Shown: positions 23,594-34,116 of the stretch, one piece after another
Layout: every line of letters starts with the position of its first letter
Numbering within the stretch: position 1 is the stretch's first letter
Assembly: GCA_947561395.2 (NCBI GenBank)
Contig: OX387194.1
Location: forward strand, 22,430,048 to 22,494,047
Length of the DNA: 64,000 nt
Origin: Buxus sempervirens
Taxonomy: Eukaryota; Streptophyta; Magnoliopsida; Buxales; Buxaceae
Direction of reading: 5' to 3'
The notes under the pieces: model-generated
Databases searched by the model: none
Seen by the model: only the letters and a program-made list of their open reading frames with translations
What the model was told of the DNA's origin: nothing
Position numbers and translations under genes: made by a program

Positions 23594-23982
23594 TGCAGTT
23601 TCAGGTTTTGCTGCTCGAAAACTTCGACAGCTCCTATCTCCTTCATCCAAACTTCGATTTGAGCAAACTCAATTGCGTTGGACTCGTATCGGAGCCCTTT
23701 ATCCAATGATATAGAGCTAAGCACCTGGCTCGGGGTTCAAAAAAAAGTCAACTTTCGGCTCACCCTCAAGTTTGACCGGCCCACAGAACCTTCATCCGGA
23801 CTCCGATTCTAGTAAACTCAGTTGCGTTGGACTCGTGCCGGGATTCTCTATCCATTGAGATAAAGCAAGGTGGCCAATTTTCACTTGATCAGAAGGTCAA
23901 ATTTCCACCCCTTAGGGTTTGACTTTCTATTTAGGGTTTGCATTTCCGGCTCTTTCGGGAGCGCAAAAATGAGGTGCTTACA

Positions 23983-25740
23983 AATACCATGGGGCCACAG
24001 CCCCTTTTACTTCATGCCACCAGTAGTGGGTCAGTGCCTTTAAGGTCATAACTCAATATGGGTCAATGCCCTTGGTATCTTACAATTCACTACGGGCTAA
24101 TGCCCTCCATGTCTTGTGCCAAATTCCAGGCCGAAGCCTGACATACCAAGTGGGGTGTACTCACTATAAGGGTCAAGGAAAAAGGATTTGCTTTTCCGGA
24201 AATTCCACCTTTCAGGTCTCACTCAGGCAACCTATGCCTTAATTCTTTGTTACTTGCACAACTAGGTCTCGGGTCTTGATTTCTACTTCTAAAGGTCAAT
24301 TGAAAGGTGCTTGAAGTGGTGGAAACAAGTTATCCTAATCCTATAGTTCTCTGGGACAGAAACCCTTTGTGAGACCTTCCCTGGTAACACGTACCCGAAG
24401 TCCTTGTTACTTGAAATTTCGAGATACTTCCAGTTGGGATACTTTCTAGACATGTAATTCACGCTTGTACGCAAGTTGGACTGGAATAAAAACACTTAAT
24501 GGTCCAATCTGGGTAAAATCCTCTTTTTGGGGAATTTCCACAACTCAACTTGGCAATCTATGCCTCAATCCTCTTGGGACTTGTGCGACTTGGGTTTGGT
24601 CCTTGTATTAAACTTCCATAGGCTATTTGAAAGGTATTTGAAGTTGTGGAATCACTCTATCCCACTTCTACAAAAGTCTGGAACACAACTCTCTCTATGA
24701 GACCTATTTTAACAAAACGTACCCAAAATCTTTACTATTTGCAATTTGGTGACAACTCCAGTTGGAACACCTCCTAAACACTTAACTCTCACTTATACAT
24801 GGGTTGGATTTGAATAAAATCAAATGGTAGTTCAATCTGGGTTGAAACCTCAAATTTTGGGAAAACAGGTCAGGGCGCTCGATGGGTCACTTGAACCGGC
24901 TTCGAGCGGCTACAATTTTTTGCTCTTGGGTTCTTTGTTAAAACTGGGCTCTAGAACAGTCGCTCGAGTGATTATCGAGTGGCCATGACTCAAAACTCTA
25001 TCTAAGGCTACTCAACACTACTACCTGATGACCGCTCGAGCGACTGCTCGAGCGACTGGGTCTTCTCAGCAGCTCGCGAAATCCGATTTTCGGGAATTTA
25101 GGGTTTTTCTCAAATCTCACTCATTCTATGTGTTTTTGGGCTCAAAATCACTCCTACCATGTGTAGAAACTTGCTACCTACAAAACCCCTCAAAGAAAAC
25201 TCCCCTAATGGCCCTAGAACTCGTTTTCACATCTCAACCCTAACATTCACATTCCACATACGAAAATGGCTGAAATTGCAAAAATAGGTCGGGGTGGTGT
25301 TGCTTACCTCTTGCAAACACTTAAGCAAGTCTTCTTGCTTCCAAATGAACCCACGAACAGTACTCCTCGTGCCTCTTGTTCGTTTCCTCCACAAAACTCC
25401 AAGCTTCTTCACCAAACTAGAATGGTATTTGGGGTTTCGTCTTTTGCTTTTCTTGCAATAGACTCCTTCAATGATTTGAGAATGAATGGGGGACGAAAAT
25501 GGGGTGATGAGGGAAGACAAATGAAGAGAAAGAGAAGAAGATGAAGAGGGTGGGAGAGAGAAGAGAGGAAGAAAAGGTTTTAGGCAAGGGTTTAGTTGTG
25601 AATGGAGTTTTGGGTTTGTTTATTTCAGTTAAGTGGCTTCTCCACCAGACACCACATATTACAGTTCTGCCATTCCTCCTCCTTATTTGCCCATACATCG
25701 ATAATTAGCTATTTTTTTCCACTTAGGATCGAACTTTATT
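23983..25740. other. unclassified repetitive DNA, possibly an old LTR
   Basis: No gene is supported. It contains a diverged direct duplication (24190-24860) and a CTCGAG-rich patch (24900-25070). The stretch 25260-25560 has CT-rich/GA-rich sequence and a 92-codon open frame that I take to be chance. The style resembles an LTR body on the minus strand, but I cannot find its ends. Confidence 0.45.
24190..24860. repeat. diverged ~330-bp direct duplication
   Basis: Copy 1 about 24190-24530 and copy 2 about 24531-24860. Landmarks pair in order: ggaaattccac/ggaatttccac, gcaacctatgcc/gcaatctatgcc, ggtgcttgaagtggtgg/ggtatttgaagttgtgg, cagttgggata/cagttggaaca, gtccaatctggg/gttcaatctggg. Confidence 0.75.
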
Positions 25741-26709
25741 CAACAATTAGAGGTTGCTCACCTCCATAGGCTGCTGACAGCCCGGAGCTTAGCCACTTTG
25801 GCTGGCTTTAGGCTTGGCTCCTCCCACTTCGCCTGCACATCACACTCATTAGTTAGGGTGTGCTAGGGGTATTAGGATAGGGTTTCACAGTGTGTGTGTG
25901 TGTGTGCTTGCATGCATATATGTGGAACAAAAAGTGAAGGGGAGGCTTAAGCAAGCTACCTAGGTGGCTTGAGCATAGGCTAGGTGCTAGTGTGTGTAAA
26001 GGGGGGAAAGCATGCACAAATGCCTTAAAACAGTAGCCTAAAAAAGGGAGGGGACCATGGTGGTGGAGGTAGGGAACATGCAAAACACATGTGCAAAGCC
26101 CTATCCCTTCACGCAAGCATGCTTCATAAAAAGGAACTACATCAACAAGCATAGCTATAATCTAAAACACGTTTAAAGAGAAGGGATTCGGGGGGATTAG
26201 GGGTACATGAGACTTTGAAGAGGAGGAGGGGAACATGCTCCCCTTGGTTATTAAATGAACAAGGAATACCATTAGAGAAAGGAGAGGAGAGACATGCTTT
26301 GAGAGGCAAACCCTAAACCATCCTAATATGACCTCTCAACCTCCCATTTTTGGGCCTATACCTTCTCCTTACCATGAGAACTCTCTCATTTGAAGGGAAG
26401 AATGAAAATGGAGAAGCCGAATGCTTGAGGGATTAGAGATCTACTTGGGTGGTGTTGGGGTCACTTTTGAGTTTGGACAGCAAGGCAGCCTCCTTCTTTG
26501 CTTCACACCGCTCCTTTTTCGTCCCTTCCTATGCTCCAAGTGAGGGGGAAGAAGAGTGGGAAGGGTCTTTGAGTGTTTGGGAAGGGTTTAGAAGGGCTAG
26601 GATGGGTTGGAGTGTGATGGAAGAGGGTTAGAAGGCTTCTCGGATGTGGGGGAAGGGTTTATGAAACAAGCATAAATAGACAACCCCTTGCACAGTCATG
26701 CAAGTTGGT

Positions 26710-26717
26710 TATTTATA
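26710..26717 (-). promoter_or_regulatory. TATA box of L2
   Basis: Minus-strand tataaata in gtctataaataacc, at the same relative place as in the other Ogre-type LTRs. Confidence 0.55.
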
Positions 26718-26731
26718 GACAAAATTTCTGT

Positions 26732-27020
26732 CTGCACTTAGTGTGCAGGCGAGCCTTGCCCGCACATTATGTGTGGACGAGACATCCTTTGCGAAATGAG
26801 AGAAAGCCTGCCATGTGGCGATTCGCGCAAAGGATAAGATTTCCGGAGATTTTTTCTGCCCGCACATAAAGTGCGAACAAGACAAATTTGGCCTATTTTT
26901 GCTCTACCCACACACTAAGTGCGGATTTTGAGATTCTTCTAGATTTCCGAGATTTTGGATAAGGTTTCGTCCACACATGTTGTGCAGGCAAAACACATCC
27001 GCACAACATGTGTGAATGAC
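26732..27020 (-). repeat. palindrome array in U3 of L2
   Basis: Imperfect palindromes built on CTGCAC...GTGCAG and CCGCACA...TGTGTGG, at about 26732, 26760, 26858, 26918, 26970 and 26997. Same position as the GTATCCG array in other copies but a different sequence. Confidence 0.7.
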
Positions 27021-27777
27021 CATGTGCTCTTTCTCATTTGACTGATTGAAGTGATTGATTTGACCGATGTGACCTCTTTCTCTCTCCTGATGAGAGAATC
27101 GAGTTTTCTGATTTTTTATTTATTTTAAATTAGTAAAATGAGATATTTTGTGAACAAGTATTATTTTATTCAAGATATTTTTGAGAAATTAATATTATAT
27201 TCAAGATATTTTATCCCTCATGTCCTTTCACTGCATTTTTGCCACGTGGGCAGTTTTCTGCGGGGTTTGACTTGCTCATAACTGCTTGATCCGGACTCCG
27301 ATTCTGACAAACTCAGTTGTATTGGAACCTGTAGACACCCCAAAATTGCACGATTTTTGATAAATCTTGAAGGAGAGAAAGATTTTATTGGAATTTTCAA
27401 TCCTTAGCATTGGGTTTGAAATCCTTAACCCATTTGAATCCAAAACCACAAAGGAAAATGCCCAAATTCAATCTTTTGTGCAAAGTCAAACTTTTTCCGA
27501 TTGAATTTTGTTGACTTTTGACCCCAGAAAATGAAATATTTTTTAAAGCAAGATTTCAAGATAATTTTTCTCGGTAATCAGGTTTTTAGCAATGTTATTG
27601 CATAAATGAATTTTTTGAGATTTTAAATCTTGACGAATATCTTGTTATTAACAGGTTGAATCTTTTTACCGGACCTGAAAAACCGGAATTTAGCCTGGAA
27701 CTGGAAAGTTGACTTTTTATTCACTTGGAATTTGGGTCTGGAACTATTTTTAATGGATTCAAATAGGGGAGTGTTTG

Positions 27778-27859
27778 CTTATTTACATGTAATATCTTAA
27801 GTAAATGGAGATTAAAAAATACGAGGACATTTACTTAAATGATATTACATGTAAATAAG
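27778..27859. repeat. foldback element in C1
   Basis: Arms 27778-27807 and 27828-27859 (cttatttacatgtaatatc near each outer end) are nearly perfect inverted copies around a 20-base loop. It is absent from C2. Flanking duplication is not clear. Confidence 0.8.
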
Positions 27860-28633
27860 TATTGCCTATGTAAAAACAGGTCAAAAAAGTGTAAATTTTG
27901 GTCAAACATGCAATGCCCGCATTTTATCTGCGGTCTGGTTGTGTCCGCAATTGATATACGGTCATGCCGTGACCGTATTAACAATGCGGGCAAGGCACGA
28001 CCGCATTATATATATGGGCACGGGTTTTTTTGAGCAAATTCATCATTTTTCAATTTTTTAGCCTGTAAGCACCTCATTTTTGCGCTTTCGAAAGAGCCGG
28101 AAATGCAAAACCCAGCTAGAAATTCAAACCCTAAGGGGTGAAAAGTTGACTTTTTGATCAAGTGATAATTGGCAACCTTGATTTATCTCAATGGATAGAG
28201 AATCCTGACACAGTTCCAACGCAACTGAGTTCGCAGGAATCGGAGTCCGGATAAAGGATTTATGGGCCAGTCAAACTTGAGGGTGAGCCGAAAGTTGACT
28301 TTTTACCGAACCCCAGCCAAGTGCTTAGCCCTATGCTATTGGATAGAGGACTCCGATACAGTTCTAACACAACTGAGTTTGCACAAATCGGAGTCCGGAT
28401 GAAGAAGATATAAGCTATCGAAGTTTCCGAGCAGCAAAACCGGAAACTGCAAACGTGGCAGCAAACACAGCAAAATATCTCAGGGGGCAATCTTTAAATA
28501 TCCAAAACTTGCCAAATATCTGAGGGACTAAACCAAAATTCGTAAGGGCAATCCGCAGATATCCAAAAGTGTCAAATCGGTTAAATCGGTCAAATCAGTC
28601 AAGTCGAGGGGCAAATTTGTAATTTTTCGATTT

Positions 28634-28878
28634 GTATCCGACCAAATATGTCGGATACACATATTTTTGTGTGTATCCAACATATATTGCCGGATACAAA
28701 AGATTTTCTAGCGAGATCCCCACCGATTCCCCGACAAATTCGCAGCGGCATTAAATTTTCAAAATTATTATGTTTTGTATCTGATATTTAATATCGGATA
28801 CAAGTGAAACTTAGTGTATCCGACCATATAGGTCGGATACACTAAGGATATAGTGTATCCGACCTATATGGTCAGATA
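28634..28878 (+). repeat. palindrome array in U3 of L1
   Basis: Five imperfect palindromes starting near 28634, 28673, 28776, 28816 and 28855, of the form GTATCCGACC...GGTCGGATAC or variants. The last three are spaced 39-40 bases. It ends just before the TATA box. Confidence 0.85.
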
Positions 28879-28891
28879 GATTAAGTTGGCT

Positions 28892-28898
28892 TATAAAA
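28892..28898 (+). promoter_or_regulatory. TATA box of L1
   Basis: TATAAAA in ggcttataaaagccacc. Confidence 0.6.
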
Positions 28899-29182
28899 GC
28901 CACCAGCAACCTCTTTTTGTTGGGTTGGCTTCATTTTGCTTTTTTCCAATTATTCTTCTCCATCCACCTAGGTACGAAATCCCTTCCTAAACCAACCCTT
29001 GGCTCCCTAGACCTCCAAGCACTCCACCTTGTCTTCTCATCCTCTCTTCTCTTCTTCTTCTTCATTTTTCTACCAAGGACCAAGGTGATTGGTTGCTGTG
29101 GTTGCTGGAGAAGAAGACTCCAGCTCTTGTACAAGCTCCAAGGAGGTGTCTTCAACCCCCAAGGAAGCTTTCCAACCCCCAC

Positions 29183-31547
29183 TGTAAAACCCCGAATTTT
29201 CCTTAAATAATATAATAAATTAATAAATAATATCTTTGGGAATTTCAATTGATGGAAATATTTTATTAATGTAGGGGATGATATAATTAGTAGAGATCCA
29301 GAGTTGGACGCCGATCTGACCGTCTGATCATGAGATATCAAGGTATGATTAACACTTTAATTTTAAGAGCTATGATTGGGCGTGTGTATGGAGTCTTTTG
29401 TATGTGAGATACATGGGATCAAAGAGTATATATACCAATTAAATAACCTAATTCTATACACTGGGAATACCAATTGTATTCTTGCTCGTATTGAACAGTT
29501 GCAAGCGACAGTCGCTTGACTGAGAACGACCAAGGAAGAAGAGAAGAAGAGGAAGAAGGGAGGACGCCTAGTTTGTGTTCTTCATCGTCCAGGGAGTATC
29601 TCACGTCTGTGAGTATTGCTGTTTAGAGAGAGAAGGAGAATCAACGCACAAATAGGGGTAGGTGACACCGTTTGATCGATTGATTTGTATTTACGTTCGT
29701 TTAATCTCCAAAGCATGTTTTTATCTAATATATTCATGTATTTAGTTTGATAACAATGTTATATGTATGTTAGAATGATATTGGATGATAAAAATCACGT
29801 TTTTAAACTGTTTCTGTTCGTTTTTGGGGGACTGCCGACCTCGACTGTGCTCGGCGATCCTCGGTGCTAGTTAAAATTTTTAGACCGCCGAATATCGCTT
29901 GAAGACTTATCGTCGGTGATCTGTTTTGCACTACCGCTGATCACCGGGGCGATCCTAGGCGCTCTGTGCAGAAATTCCAGATTTTCGTAATTTCGAACCT
30001 GATTCAATTCCAAACTATTTTTAGTAAATTTTAATGATTAATTAAGATGTTTTAAGACCAAAATAAATTATCTAATTCCCTTTTTTATAGAAAAATAAAT
30101 TAGGAAGATATTTAGGACATTAGTTGCCAAAGTTTGAAAGTAATTGAGAAATCTAGTTTTTGGGACACTTGACTACTATTTGATTATCAAAACAATTTTA
30201 AATGACACTATAAACCAGAAAATTTCATAAAGAGAATTCAAAACTCAGATAACCCGAATATTGAAGTAATTGACAGATTTAACCTTTATATGCCGCTAGG
30301 CACCAACCCTTATAGAAATATTATATTTTAGGGAATTTTGGAGTCTAGTGGGCATAGTTGGTTATGGATCCATAGTTGTAGCTAGATAGCTAAGGGATAT
30401 GTCATTTGGGTTGAGTTTCTCCCTTGTGCGACGCGCTTCCTTTGCAAGTTAGTTTGTCTGGGAAGGTCCTATGTCTGAAGGGACACCCCAGTGAGCCGCT
30501 GGTGATTCCCTGTACATGTGGATAAGCGATCATCTCCATGTATTGATTCTAGTGCTGCATGCTGGTGGTACATGCCAACTCTGATGGGTACGTGTGCAAT
30601 AAATCAGTGACTACGGCTCTTGTCTAAGCTGCGCTGCATGGGACTTGAGTATCATTAGTAGCATTGCTCCTAAGACGCACGGTGGTATAGCGATTGGTCG
30701 AGAGTCATCTCAAAAGGTTTATCTATCTTTGTGAGTCCTACAATGACACTAAAAGCACAAACACTTGTTATTATTATTGTATACATGCTGGAGGCATGTG
30801 ATTGAGATATTGGTCGGATGTGATTGTTTAGTACATCCTAGCAAAGTATGAATTATGTTATTGATTCTGATATTAGATTCCTATAAAGGAACTTGCTGAA
30901 ATTCATCTTTAGAAATGTTTATTATATTGCTTTGTATTCATGAATGATACGAATGATTATATGAGCCTGCTTAGTCGATATCGCTTAATCGTGCATGAAC
31001 TGTTATTTTTCTTATATGAACTGTTTAAACATGCATGTGTTACCTACTGGGATATTTCATATCTCAACCTACTTTTATTTCATTTTTCAGCTGATACACG
31101 AGAGGGGGATCATAGTGATTTCCAGGGAGAGGTAGCTGAGTATTCACCGGAGGATTACTTTTACCCGGATATTGTTTGAGGTGGATGATTGATATAGACT
31201 TAGTTATTTTTTATTAGACTATTATTCATTTGGTTTGATGTATTAGAGAGATGAGAGAGATAGTAACCATTTTATTTTACCAGACTTTTATATTGAGATT
31301 GATGGTTGATTATATTAGTTCTTGAGGATTTTAGACTACACTTCGGCACATATTTGTTCCGCACTCTGATAGTTAATTAATTGAATGGATTATTTAATTC
31401 TTTAGTCTAGTATATTCTTGATGTATATTTGAGATGGGCCAGTAACACCTCGGAGTTGGTTGTTGAACTGAATTCGGGTTGTTACAGTAGCGAACCGGGT
31501 TCGGGTTGGGTGCTGGTTTTGCACTGACCCTGGTTCGAGGCGTTACA
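29183..31547 (+). mobile_element. solo LTR D1, TSD cccac
   Basis: TGTAAAACCCCG...GGCGTTACA, 2365 bp, flanked by cccac (29178-29182 and 31548-31552). It is closely related to D2 and D3. The terminal inverted ends (TGTAA...TTACA) and its likeness to element F suggest a Tekay/Del-type gypsy family. It has a TATA box at 29427-29434, a donor-like AG/GTAGGTG at 29658, a stem-loop at 31049-31065, a pyrimidine-AG site at 31090 and a 90-nt coding-like block. It lies in L1. Confidence 0.93.
31090..31179 (+). other. conserved coding-like block of D1
   Basis: Thirty codons including TGA, reading ADTREGD...DFQGE...AEYSPEDY...YP-D-V. It starts at the G of ttttcag, so an upstream exon would supply the first base of the Ala codon. 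Same length in D2 and D3, and most differences between copies are synonymous. There is no ATG in this block. Confidence 0.6.
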
Positions 31548-34116
31548 CCCACCATATCTCAAGGCCATAGAACCTTTTGCTTTCTTCCTCTTCTCCATCT
31601 TCCTACCAAAAACAAAGAAGAGGTTCACTGCTATTGCTGCTGGAGAGAAGTCCTCCAACACCTGGTTTTGCTTCCAAAGAGTTCCTACACACCACTCAAG
31701 GACTTCCTCACCCTCAGGTATCATTCCCCCTTGTATTTTACAATGCATAAATAAAAATGGTTATGTTTTGAGTTGGTGTGAGTGGGTGGTCTCTTTGCTG
31801 TAGCATGTTCTCCAACATGCATCTCTATTTCCCTTTTTTCTCTCTTCTTTTACATTACCCGGATCACTCCAAAGGGAATCGAGTGTAGTTTTGGGGTGAG
31901 GGAAAGAAGTCTTTTAGTGGATAAAGGTGGGTCAAGATCCCATGGTAAGTTACTGTTTTCGTTTGGGTTCCTGGCAGCAGTTCTCTTCATTAAAGGAAGG
32001 AGTAGGTTCCTTCCAAATTCTCGTCCAATGTACCCCTTAATAAGCCCCAGATTCCCTTCTTGATTGTTTCTTCTTCTCTCACTTTCTCTTATATTTTTCT
32101 GGTTGTGTTCTCTTCTTGTTGTTGCTGGTCGTACCTTTATGATACTTGCTGTTCTTGGGTTGTGGTTACAGCATGACTATACGCTTATAGTCTCTCTCTG
32201 TTAGTGTCTTTCCCCCTTTGTTTTTCTGCTGTTAGAAATGCCGAGCATGATTCCTTCTCCATGGATTGGCTTCCCTTTTTTCTTGTTGTCGTTGAGGCAT
32301 GCTCCCCCAACCCCTTTACCGTTTGCTGCCCTATGGTTTGTGGTTAAAAAGCCATGCTCCCCCTCACCTCGTAACCCCCCATAGCCTACTATAGGTGCTT
32401 GCATGAGCTGCTACTAGGAACAGCAGCAGCACTACCACCCATTTCCTACTCCCCCTTCCACCTACTGTTTTGGCATCCCCGAGTGCACCACAACCCCCAT
32501 TGAGGTCTGCCCCACCTGTATGCTCTCTATTACCCCACAACCCTCCCTCAACCATGACCCAAGTGAGTTGCTACTGGAGACAGCAGCAAGCCTCCACTAC
32601 TTGCTGCTGTCCCAGCAGGTTGGGAATCTCAAAACCATCCCAGTATTAACCCACAGCCATGCTTTGTTGTATATTAACATTTTGTCCCTTTTTTTAGATA
32701 GGAATGCATGTTTCCTTGTTCCGGTTATGTGTTAGTTATGTAACCCAAGGCAGGTGTTTCCTTCACCTCCCAACCCCCTTGGTAGTGATGCATATATGTT
32801 GCTGTTGGGAACAGCAGTAAGCCCTTGAGCCACTGCTGTTCCCACCAGGCTTGTGCTAGCAATGCATGATCCCTCACCCCACTTACCTACTGCCATGGTC
32901 CATGCAAGCATTCCCCCACCACCTCCCACATCCTCCTTGTACTATACCATGCAAGTTGCTGTTCCCAGCAGGTTTGCACACACCCTGGTGTTAACCCACA
33001 GCCATGTTTATTTTTATGTTAGCTTTCTATTTTCTTTAATAGGAATGCATGCTTCCTTTCTCCAGCAACTTGTTATTTGCGAACCCAAGAAAGCATGATT
33101 CCTTCACCCCTTTACCTGCTGTTCTCCGCACGTATGAGTATGCTTCCCTTCAACCCCACTACCCTTTCGTAATGAGGTGTATAGGCTGCTGCTGGGAACA
33201 GCAGTAAGCCCTTGCGTCACTACTGTCCCTAGTAGGCTTGCACCCACATAAGCTCCCTTAACCCTTGGTTATTTGCTGTTTTGTTTATGTGTGCATGTGA
33301 GCATGAGTCCACCTACTGAACCTTTGATAAGGGGCTTATTGGTAGATAACCCTTGCTGTTTTTTATGTATGTCAACTTGTTTCCTATGCATGCCCGACGA
33401 CCTTAACAGGTTTATAGTTCCATGCCAAGGTTTCTATTTTGTTTATATATATATGCAACATGTCTCCTTTCTTTCCTTGTTTTTCTTGTGTGTCAAGTTA
33501 GTATGCATCAAGGGGTCTCCCTTTCACTTTTTTTTGTGATTAAATTAGCATATATGCAAGGACTTTAGAGTTGCTGCTGGTAACAGTAGTAGCACCTCTC
33601 TTCCTGGTCTTAGTAGGTTTGACTTGTGTGCCATGCCTGGTATGTTTGTACCATGAAGGAAGGACTACATTGCCCTGCTCCCCCACCCCACTTGTCCACC
33701 ATGGCTAGCCTTGATAGCATGTGTGAACCTGTCTTTTTTGGTTGCTGCCCCTTGCACCCACAGCAGGTTTTCTTAGTTGTTTTCATCGGTATGGGCATCA
33801 CTTACTTGGTAATTAGGCTGTTCTGAGCACATGCATACCATATGTAACCCTCATGAGCATGACCCCCTTCATCCCACTTGTATTGCACACCCCTTGGTAT
33901 GACCAAGTCTCCCATGACAGCTGCTGCTCCCCTACTATGCATCAGGTTTTGTCTCTTTCTTCTTCTTTGCATAATACTTTCCATGCCTATTTGTACAACA
34001 TGCCTTGCCATCTCCAGCCTTGATTATATGTAACGCCCCGAATCTGGGTCATTTTTTTCTCATTTTGACTCGGATCAAGGCATTAACTTGTGGTACATTA
34101 CAATCAGTTCAAATAT

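Larger units (their letters stand above)
1..23982 (-). mobile_element. Ogre/Tat-like Ty3/gypsy retrotransposon, 3' end cut by window edge
   Basis: Reading from 23982 downwards the element shows a 5' LTR (19834-23982), a primer-binding site, ORF1, gag, protease, reverse transcriptase, RNase H, a second archaeal-type RNase H, integrase, a polypurine tract and the start of a 3' LTR (126-1). The dual RNase H, the extra ORF before gag and the very large size are hallmarks of the Tat/Ogre lineage. Without the nested solo LTR (6557-10773 plus one TSD copy) the internal region is about 15.5 kb, so the whole element would be near 23.8 kb. The genes are degraded by many stops. The TSD cannot be checked because the 3' LTR leaves the window; the five bases after the 5' LTR are aatac (23983-23987). 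Confidence 0.9.
19834..23982 (-). repeat. 5' LTR of the Ogre-like element
   Basis: On the minus strand it runs from TGTAAGCACC (23982) to CGCGCACA (19834), 4149 bp, with U3 about 860 bp to the TATA box. It contains roughly two copies of the ~147-bp U3 unit, a G-box pair, a palindrome array and the conserved U5 kilobase. The long stretch 20900-23000 holds many diffuse CATGC/CTGCTG-rich repeats and no gene. Confidence 0.92.

Noticed and set aside
24983-25070. Repeated ctcgagcgact words as a possible satellite or recombination site
   Set aside because: Only a few irregular copies, with no symmetry or boundary that supports a call.
25266-25544. 92-codon open frame (MAEIAKIGRGG...) as a host gene
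   Set aside because: Short, no recognisable domain, and it sits in LTR-like CT-rich sequence. I see no exon structure.
28917-29210. 97-codon open frame after the TATA box of L1
   Set aside because: It is inside the LTR leader, runs into the D1 insertion, has low-complexity Leu/Phe/Ser content and has no counterpart in other copies.
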